Below are positions 44,208 to 49,592 of a stretch of DNA of 49,592 nucleotides, one piece after another (the stretch's first letter is position 1; the number at the start of each line of letters is the position of its first letter). Source of the DNA: Bordetella parapertussis (GTDB lineage Bacteria; Pseudomonadota; Gammaproteobacteria; Burkholderiales; Burkholderiaceae_B); assembly GCA_945862495.1 (NCBI GenBank), contig CAMAYM010000006.1:1-49592 (forward strand), read 5' to 3'. The position numbers and the translations under genes are program-made. The notes under the pieces are model-generated. The model had not been told where the DNA came from, did not search any database, and was given only the letters and a program-made list of their open reading frames with translations.

Positions 44208-44588
44208 ATGGATAAAGCCTCTGTGACAGCAAATAATCAGGTCACTGTGTATTTCGATGGTTCGTGTCCGCTGTGTCGGCGTGAAATCGGCTTTTATAAA
44301 AACAGCGCAGGCTCGGATCAGATCCTTTGGCAGGATGTCAGTCGCGCCTCTGACGGACAAGTAGCCGAGGATTTGAGTTGCCAGCAAGCGATGGCACGCT
44401 TTCACGTCCGGGGCGCTGATGGTATTCTCAAAAGCGGAGCCGCAGCTTTTATCGAGCTCTGGCTGAGCCTGAAGTACTGGCACTGGTTCGGGCGCTTGTT
44501 TGCCCATCCACCCGGAATATGGTTTTTAGAAAAATGTTACGTTGGGTTTCTTCGTATTCGCCCTGCGTTACAGCGTCGAATCAAGTAG
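44208..44588 (+). CDS. DCC family thiol-disulfide oxidoreductase-like protein (DUF393)
   Basis: A 126-residue protein with the DCC signature VYFDGSCPLCRREI (Cys20, Cys23), a CxxC-type site placed as in thioredoxin-like folds. The later QDVSRAS and SGAAAFIELW segments fit DUF393. The family is presumed to be redox active but is poorly characterised. No signal peptide is seen. A possible terminator hairpin directly follows its stop. Confidence 0.88.
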   Translation: MDKASVTANNQVTVYFDGSCPLCRREIGFYKNSAGSDQILWQDVSRASDGQVAEDLSCQQAMARFHVRGADGILKSGAAAFIELWLSLKYWHWFGRLFAHPPGIWFLEKCYVGFLRIRPALQRRIK

Positions 44589-44589
44589 T

Positions 44590-44627
44590 ACTTAAGCGAG
44601 GTATTGCTTAAGTTAGGCCTTTATTTT
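44590..44627 (+). terminator. Hairpin with T-rich tail after the DUF393 gene
   Basis: ACTTAAGC (44590-44597) and GCTTAAGT (44606-44613) form a perfect 8-bp stem with an 8-base loop, beginning two bases after the DUF393 stop. A T-rich stretch (TTTATTTT) starts about six bases after the stem. It is a weaker terminator than the gltA one; the palindromic halves could also be an operator for folE. Confidence 0.45.
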
Positions 44628-44674
44628 GAGTTTCCCCAATACAAGACACGCACACCACGATTACACTCACCCTT

Positions 44675-45382
44675 ATGAATCCTAAAGACCAAGATCAAGA
44701 CGCAGGTATACCCATTTCGGTATCCATCCGCAATCGCTTGAAAACTGCACGCAAGCGCTTTCACGCGAATGACAATATTTCTGACTTTATCGAGCCTGGC
44801 GAACTTGCCCTGTTGCTAGACGAAGTCGAAGGCAAAATGAAAGGTGTATTGGAAAGTCTGGTGATTGACACCGTATCCGATCACAACACCAATGACACCG
44901 CCCGCCGAGTGGCCAAAATGTACCTCCAAGAGGTCTTTGGTGGGCGCTACCGACCTCAGCCAGCGATTACGGAATTTCCCAACGTCGAACATCTGAGCGA
45001 GCTGATGATTGTCGGACCGATGACCGTGCGCAGCGCATGTAGTCATCATTTTTGCCCCGTCATCGGCAAGGTCTGGATCGGGGTCATGCCAAACGAGCAT
45101 ACCAACGTAATCGGCCTCTCCAAATACGTCCGTCTCGCAGAATGGATCATGAGTCGTCCTCAGATCCAAGAAGAAGCCGTCGTCCAGCTCGCAGATTTGA
45201 TTCAAGAAAAAACCCAGCCTGATGGCTTGGCTGTTGTGATGAGCGCAACACACTTTTGTATGTCCTGGCGCGGTGTCAAGGACATGGATAGCCGTATGAT
45301 CAACTCAGTGATGCGAGGGGCCTTTTTAAAGGATCCTAATTTGCGTCGTGAGTTCTTGTCACTGATTCCTCGAGAGGTATAA
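44675..45382 (+). CDS. folE: GTP cyclohydrolase I
   Basis: A 235-residue enzyme converting GTP to 7,8-dihydroneopterin triphosphate, the first step to folate and other pterins. Zinc ligands are visible: Cys122 and His125 in ACSHHFCPV, and Cys195 in HFCMSW. IGLSKYVRLAEWIMSRPQIQEEAV is the family core. The N-terminal ~55 residues are less conserved. It lies two bases before a BLUF photoreceptor gene and in the same run as a pterin-carbinolamine dehydratase gene, suggesting a specialised pterin supply rather than the housekeeping folate copy; this is inference. Confidence 0.93.
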   Translation: MNPKDQDQDAGIPISVSIRNRLKTARKRFHANDNISDFIEPGELALLLDEVEGKMKGVLESLVIDTVSDHNTNDTARRVAKMYLQEVFGGRYRPQPAITEFPNVEHLSELMIVGPMTVRSACSHHFCPVIGKVWIGVMPNEHTNVIGLSKYVRLAEWIMSRPQIQEEAVVQLADLIQEKTQPDGLAVVMSATHFCMSWRGVKDMDSRMINSVMRGAFLKDPNLRREFLSLIPREV

Positions 45383-45384
45383 CC

Positions 45385-45810
45385 ATGTTGGTACGTTTGT
45401 TATATGTCAGCCGTGCAGTGGATGCAAAAGCGAACGAGGAGACGGACGCAATTTTAGATTCTTCTCGCCAGCACAATATTGCCAACGGAATTACCGGAAT
45501 TCTTTGTTATGGCGGCGGTATTTACCTGCAGGCGATTGAGGGCGGGCGTAACCAAGTCAATGAATTGTATGGACACATTTTGCGTGATGCCCGTCACAAA
45601 GACGTTGTGTTGCTGCACTATGAGGAAATCACTGAGAGACGTTTTGGTGGCTGGACCATGGGCAAGGTCAATCTTTCTAAGCTCAACACCTCAATTGTTC
45701 TCAAGTACTCAGAAACGCCAGAGTTGGATCCTTATTCCGTGTCCGGTGCGGTGTCTCTCGCACTGCTCGAAGAATTAATGTTGACAGCCTCCATTATTGG
45801 TCGCGCCTAA
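45385..45810 (+). CDS. BLUF domain blue-light sensor (single domain)
   Basis: A 141-residue FAD-binding photoreceptor. The three key residues fall at the exact spacing of AppA: Tyr7 (LLYVSR), Asn31 and Gln49 (YLQAIEG); Trp90 and Met92 (GGWTMG) match the later conserved pair. The BLUF fold ends near residue 95 and only a ~45-residue helical tail follows, so any output must be by protein contact. GAGG lies just before the ATG. The gene follows folE by two bases, which makes light-linked pterin or photolyase function likely. Confidence 0.93.
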   Translation: MLVRLLYVSRAVDAKANEETDAILDSSRQHNIANGITGILCYGGGIYLQAIEGGRNQVNELYGHILRDARHKDVVLLHYEEITERRFGGWTMGKVNLSKLNTSIVLKYSETPELDPYSVSGAVSLALLEELMLTASIIGRA

Positions 45811-45831
45811 ACCCCAAGGAATTCAAATCAG

Positions 45832-47046
45832 ATGAGCGCAACTGACGCCACTTTAAAAGTACAAGATCACTCGTTGGCTGTTCGGTTGTTGCTCAATGTG
45901 GGACATGGTCTTGACCACATGTTCTTACTGATTTTTGCCGCCTCGGTTGGGGTAATTGCGATTGATTTTGGCTTCGATAGCTGGGAGGACCTCATGCCTT
46001 ACGGTGTCGGTGCTTTCGTGCTGTTTGGTTTGGGCTCGATTCCCTCCGGTCGCCTGGGTGACCTGTGGGGACGCCGTCGCATGATGGTGGTGTTTTTTGT
46101 CGGGATTGGCGTATCGACGTTAATCGCTGCGGTGAGCCAAAATGCCTGGCAGCTCGCCGCAGCGTTAACGCTGGTGGGAGCCTTTGCCTCAATTTATCAC
46201 CCTGTCGGTATTCCCTTTTTGGTGCAAAAGTCGGTTAACCCGGGCTATGCGATTGGTATCAATGGTTTAGCAGGTAACTTAGGTGTGGCATTGGCTGCTG
46301 TCGTAAGCGGATTTTTAATTAAATGGCTTGGATGGCGTGCGGCTTTTGCCATTCCAGCTGTGTTGTCCATAGGCTGTGGCGTCTGGTTTGCGTATATTTG
46401 TCCGCCCGAGTCTGAGGCACCTGCCAAGCGTAAAACGACTGCCAAAGTCAAGTTTCCGCCTGCTTTGATTGCGCGGGTACTCGCGGTCATGACAGTCAGC
46501 GCCGCAACCGGAAGCGTACTGTTCAACTTTACAACGAATGGCAATGGTCAGCTTTTACTCGAGCGTTTTAAAGGCATCGTCGAGGATCCTGCAACGCTCG
46601 GAATCATGTTGGCCATTATTTACGTTGTGGCGTCACTCATGCAAGTGATTGTCGGGAAATTGCTTGATCGTTTTGCGATACGTCCGATTTTCCTTGGCAT
46701 TGTGTTGTTGCAGATCCCACTCTTCTTGCTCGCTTCACATGCACAGGGCTGGTGGCTGTTTGCCGCGTTACTAGGTGTGATGGTGTTTATTTTTGGTGCG
46801 GTCCCTTTCGTGGACGTGATGGTGGTACGCTATGTTGACGATCGCATGCGTTCGCGTGTCGCGGGTATCCGCTTAGCGGTTTCACTGGGTTTGAGTTCGA
46901 TTGCGGTTTGGGCGCTCGGCCCTGCGGTCAAGAGCTTCGGTTTTGATGTGATGTTGTTAGTCATGGCGGGCTTCGCAGCGTGTACGGCTTTGGTAGTGAT
47001 GTTGCTACCTAGCGAGCCCAGCCCGTCTAACACACAGAATGCCTGA
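45832..47046 (+). CDS. MFS transporter (Fsr-like)
   Basis: A 404-residue major facilitator with about 12 membrane helices. The loop 2-3 motif reads GRLGDLWGRRR (~64-74). HGLDHMFLLIFAASVG and SIYHPVGIPFLVQK recall the fosmidomycin-resistance/Fsr branch by pattern. The transported compound is unknown. It sits between a BLUF gene and a pterin-carbinolamine dehydratase gene, so a pterin, folate or related aromatic compound is conceivable but unproven. AGGA lies ~12 bases before the start. Confidence 0.87.
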   Translation: MSATDATLKVQDHSLAVRLLLNVGHGLDHMFLLIFAASVGVIAIDFGFDSWEDLMPYGVGAFVLFGLGSIPSGRLGDLWGRRRMMVVFFVGIGVSTLIAAVSQNAWQLAAALTLVGAFASIYHPVGIPFLVQKSVNPGYAIGINGLAGNLGVALAAVVSGFLIKWLGWRAAFAIPAVLSIGCGVWFAYICPPESEAPAKRKTTAKVKFPPALIARVLAVMTVSAATGSVLFNFTTNGNGQLLLERFKGIVEDPATLGIMLAIIYVVASLMQVIVGKLLDRFAIRPIFLGIVLLQIPLFLLASHAQGWWLFAALLGVMVFIFGAVPFVDVMVVRYVDDRMRSRVAGIRLAVSLGLSSIAVWALGPAVKSFGFDVMLLVMAGFAACTALVVMLLPSEPSPSNTQNA

Positions 47047-47062
47047 TAAAGGGAGATTGCTA

Positions 47063-47362
47063 ATGAGTATTGCCCGATTACAGTCCAGTGAGCTTGAGGC
47101 AGCGTGCGCGACTTGCCCAGCTTGGCAATTTGACGCAACAGCCGGTGGACGCTTGTCTCGTACCTGGCATTTCAAGGATTTTAGTGAAGCCTTTGCCTTT
47201 ATGACGCGCGTCGCGATTTTGGCTGAAAAATTAGACCACCACCCCGAGTGGTCCAACGTCTACAACAAGGTCTCGATCGTACTGACCACACATGATGCGG
47301 ACGGACTATCGACGCGCGATATCATGATGGCCTGCGCGATCGACCGGCTCAGTACGTATTGA
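47063..47362 (+). CDS. phhB: 4a-hydroxytetrahydrobiopterin dehydratase (pterin carbinolamine dehydratase)
   Basis: A 99-residue enzyme that dehydrates pterin-4a-carbinolamine. The active-site pattern is complete: EKLDHHPEWSNVYNKV (His59, His60) and TTHDADGLSTRD (His77). GGGAG lies about 7 bases before the ATG at 47063, 16 bases after the MFS stop. No aromatic amino acid hydroxylase is in the window, so a role other than phenylalanine hydroxylation is possible. Its 3' end overlaps the convergent photolyase gene by 14 bases. Confidence 0.92.
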   Translation: MSIARLQSSELEAACATCPAWQFDATAGGRLSRTWHFKDFSEAFAFMTRVAILAEKLDHHPEWSNVYNKVSIVLTTHDADGLSTRDIMMACAIDRLSTY

Positions 47363-48878
47363 GCGAGGCTTTAATTTCCTGCGCTTTTTCTTTGATGCCC
47401 TCGACGGCAGTAGCACTCATTTTTTCAATATTCCTGTACACCATTCCGAGCCGGAAATTCTTTGAGAGTTTCTCTTCATGCCGGATAAAAAAGTCCCAGT
47501 ACAAGGCGTTATAGGGACATGCACGTTCGCCTTCCCGAAGCTTTTTGTCGTAATGACAGCCTTTACAATAGTCGCTCATTCGATCGACATAGGCAGCGCT
47601 GGACACATAGGGTTTGGTTGCGAGCAAGCCATCATCGGCAAACTGACTCATGCCAATCACATTGGGTAGCTCGACCCACTCAAACGCATCAATATAAATC
47701 CCGAGATACCAGCGATGCAAAGCCGCGGGATCGAGTCCGGCGAGCAAAGAAAAATTGCCAATGACCATGAGACGCTGAATATGATGCCCATACGCATGCT
47801 CCAAAGATTGGCCAATTGAGTCTGAGAGACAGCGCATCTTTGTCTGACCAGTCCAAAACCAGTCTGGTAATGGCGTAGTGTGGTTAAACGTATTGTGCTG
47901 TTCATAACCCGGCATGTGATGCCAATACATGCCACGGATATACTCGCGCCAACCCAGTATTTGCCGAATAAAGCCTTCGGCTGTCGCGATCGATACCTTG
48001 CCTGCTTGCCATGCTTGTTCGGCCCGACTCACCACTTCTTGCGGTTTGAGCATTTTGGTATTGAGCGAAAAGGACAGTAGCGAGTGAAACATCCGCCAAT
48101 GTCCTGCGCTCATCGCGTCTTGAAAGTCACCAAAGTTTGGTAAAACGTGTTCGATAAAACGATCCAGATCTGCGAGCGCCTCCTTGCGGTTTAGCGGCCA
48201 GGCAAAATATGCGGCGTGCGGCGCGCCCATCGTTTGGACGCCTGATGTTTCAATGACCTTCCACAAGGCAGCGTGATCGTGCTGGGTGCGTTGGTCTTTT
48301 GGCTCTGGCGGTGTGCCCGTCCAGCGCTTACGGTTTTCGTGATCAAAGTTCCATTGCCCTTCGACGGGACGTTTGGCATCGAGCATGAGAACCTTATGTT
48401 TGGTCCGCATGTGGCGGTAAAAGCGTTCCATCAGCCAGCTTTTTTGACCTTTAAAGATCTCCCTAGCCTCATGACGGGTGGTGTAAAAGTGTTCACTGTC
48501 GAACATCTCCACCGCGATCTTTAAACTTTTACTAAATGTTTCAAGTTGCGCATCCAGGCGCCATTCATCGGGTTGTTGATATTCAAAACGCGTACAGGCG
48601 TATTGCTTGATCAACTGTTCAAGATTGCGCGTCAGAGACTGCGTGTTTTGAGGGTCGTCGATGGCGAGGTAGTGCACACGGTGACCTTGAGACTCAAGCA
48701 GCACTGCGAGATCGCGTAGACCGGCAAAAATCGCGATGACCTTTTGTGCATGATGCACCACGTAGTCTGTTTCTTGACGCATCTCCATCAGGGTGTAAAC
48801 GATCTTTGGATCGACGTTTGAAAACCAACTGTGCGTGGGGTTGAGTTGGTCACCCAGTATTAAACGAAGCGTAGTCAT
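47349..48878 (-). CDS. FeS-BCP cryptochrome/photolyase (PhrB-like, (6-4) type)
   Basis: A 509-residue flavoprotein of the bacterial iron-sulfur cryptochrome/photolyase class, whose Agrobacterium member PhrB repairs (6-4) DNA photoproducts and carries a ribityllumazine antenna. Four cysteines for a [4Fe-4S] cluster are present at 350, 438, 441 and 454 (YCKGC...ACPYN), matching the PhrB positions as I recall them. FAD-domain signatures FIRQILGWREYIRG and HHIQRLMVIGNF are clear. The ATG at 48878 overlaps the upstream DASH gene stop (ATGA); an ATG at 48890 is less likely. Confidence 0.93.
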   Translation of the reverse strand: MTTLRLILGDQLNPTHSWFSNVDPKIVYTLMEMRQETDYVVHHAQKVIAIFAGLRDLAVLLESQGHRVHYLAIDDPQNTQSLTRNLEQLIKQYACTRFEYQQPDEWRLDAQLETFSKSLKIAVEMFDSEHFYTTRHEAREIFKGQKSWLMERFYRHMRTKHKVLMLDAKRPVEGQWNFDHENRKRWTGTPPEPKDQRTQHDHAALWKVIETSGVQTMGAPHAAYFAWPLNRKEALADLDRFIEHVLPNFGDFQDAMSAGHWRMFHSLLSFSLNTKMLKPQEVVSRAEQAWQAGKVSIATAEGFIRQILGWREYIRGMYWHHMPGYEQHNTFNHTTPLPDWFWTGQTKMRCLSDSIGQSLEHAYGHHIQRLMVIGNFSLLAGLDPAALHRWYLGIYIDAFEWVELPNVIGMSQFADDGLLATKPYVSSAAYVDRMSDYCKGCHYDKKLREGERACPYNALYWDFFIRHEEKLSKNFRLGMVYRNIEKMSATAVEGIKEKAQEIKASLNTY

Positions 48879-49592
48879 ATCTGAGCCCATTGTTTGCGAT
48901 AGAGCCCCTCGGGGTCGTGTTCCAGCGCTTGTTTTTCCAAATTCATTCGACGACCGCCTCTTGGATCCGTACCCAAGCCCGCAATGTAGAGCCAGTTTCC
49001 CTGATTGCTGTAGACGTCGTAATCCAGCAGCTGGGATTCAAACCACGCTGCACCCGCTCTCCAGTCGATCCTTAAGTCATAGATCAAATAGCTCGCCACA
49101 ATCTGCCGCATACGATTGGACATCTTTCCCGTCGCTGCGAGTTCGTTCATCCCTGCGTTCACGAGGGCATTTTTTGTCTTACCCTCTGTCCATTGTTCAA
49201 AAAGCTTGAGGGCAATTCCGCTGGTGGGCTCAGCCAGACTCTGCGGATCCGCGCGAGAATCAGGCTGGCGCAGGCCATCACGCAAGTAAAGCGCGCGTCC
49301 GTATTTAAGATGCAAAAATCGAAAATAATCTCGCCATACCAACTCAAACCAAATCCAGTAGGTGCCGTCGTTAGCGCCTCGTGTGGACTCATATTGCGTG
49401 AGTCGTTCAACAATCATCGGGGCCGAGAGTGCACCCGTCGCTAACCATGTTGAAAAATGCGTCGAGTGGTCTGGACCGGAAAGCTGATTGCGAGTTTCTT
49501 TGTAGGTGTGTGGAAGTTCGTCTGCGAAGTAGTGGTCTAGGTGCTGATAGCCTTGATCGGTGCTCGCAGGTGACAGCACGTTTGCCTCTGGG
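48875..49592 (-). CDS. DASH-type cryptochrome/photolyase, C-terminal part (5' end outside window)
   Basis: The frame stays open to the right edge, so the N-terminal antenna domain lies beyond it; about 238 codons are visible. The FAD-binding domain shows the DASH pattern: STWLATGALSA, YWIWFELVWRDYFRF, TGKMSNRMRQIVASYL, DLRIDWRAGAAWFE, DYDVYSNQGNWLYIAG and DPRGGRRMN. DASH proteins bind FAD and a folate (MTHF) antenna and repair cyclobutane dimers, mainly in single-stranded DNA. The TGA stop overlaps the start of the FeS-BCP gene, so both photolyases come from one transcript. Confidence 0.93.
   Translation of the reverse strand, partial: PEANVLSPASTDQGYQHLDHYFADELPHTYKETRNQLSGPDHSTHFSTWLATGALSAPMIVERLTQYESTRGANDGTYWIWFELVWRDYFRFLHLKYGRALYLRDGLRQPDSRADPQSLAEPTSGIALKLFEQWTEGKTKNALVNAGMNELAATGKMSNRMRQIVASYLIYDLRIDWRAGAAWFESQLLDYDVYSNQGNWLYIAGLGTDPRGGRRMNLEKQALEHDPEGLYRKQWAQI

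Overview
The window looks like an ordinary chromosomal segment of a betaproteobacterium, most likely Burkholderiales and plausibly Alcaligenaceae-like. This is inferred from the gltA-odhA-odhB-odhL order, the pgeF-phaC-phaB-phaR polyhydroxybutyrate (PHB) block beside a tandem cyanophycin synthetase pair, and the moderate G+C content with Gram-negative envelope genes (bamD, dsbB). No rRNA, tRNA, CRISPR array, insertion sequence, integrase or phage gene was found, and base and codon use look even throughout. Genes at both ends are cut by the window: gltA at the left and a DASH-type photolyase at the right.

Layout. 1-8774 is central metabolism and translation: the end of citrate synthase with a strong terminator, the complete 2-oxoglutarate dehydrogenase operon (E1, E2, E3), then zapE and trpS. 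The trpS product has an extra C-terminal domain. 8857-16124 is housekeeping: tex, a DinG/YoaA-type iron-sulfur helicase, bamD divergent from rluD, and pgeF. 16197-27057 is a storage-polymer region. phaC, phaB and phaR make and regulate PHB (carbon). Two cyanophycin synthetases on the other strand, one full length and one lacking the Mur-ligase C-terminal domain, make a nitrogen polymer. An ABC exporter with an unusual N-terminus and a DUF1854 protein follow divergently.

28216-32934 is the most unusual part. It is one tightly coupled operon, with start/stop overlaps, of a two-subunit molybdenum hydroxylase (iorAB type) followed by soxX, soxY, soxZ and soxA. soxB and soxCD are absent from the window. 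The SoxY carrier lacks the usual C-terminal GGCGG swinging arm and ends AACTEDILV. This suggests a SoxXA/SoxYZ module tied to a molybdenum hydroxylase rather than a standard thiosulfate-oxidising pathway.

32931-38516 holds assorted genes: a histidine phosphatase, an M23 peptidase, dsbB with a 52-residue DUF5993 partner gene, a MOSC protein, yajQ, an old-yellow-enzyme homologue and ogt. 38646-43611 carries a four-carbon sugar-acid operon (otnK, otnC, denD), then an SDR whose catalytic Tyr and Lys appear to be replaced and a CaiB-type CoA-transferase on the opposite strand. 43707-49592 ends in a light- and pterin-related group: a GNAT acetyltransferase, a DCC (DUF393) protein, folE, a BLUF blue-light sensor, an MFS transporter, a pterin-carbinolamine dehydratase, and two photolyase/cryptochrome genes (FeS-BCP and DASH) in one overlapping unit.
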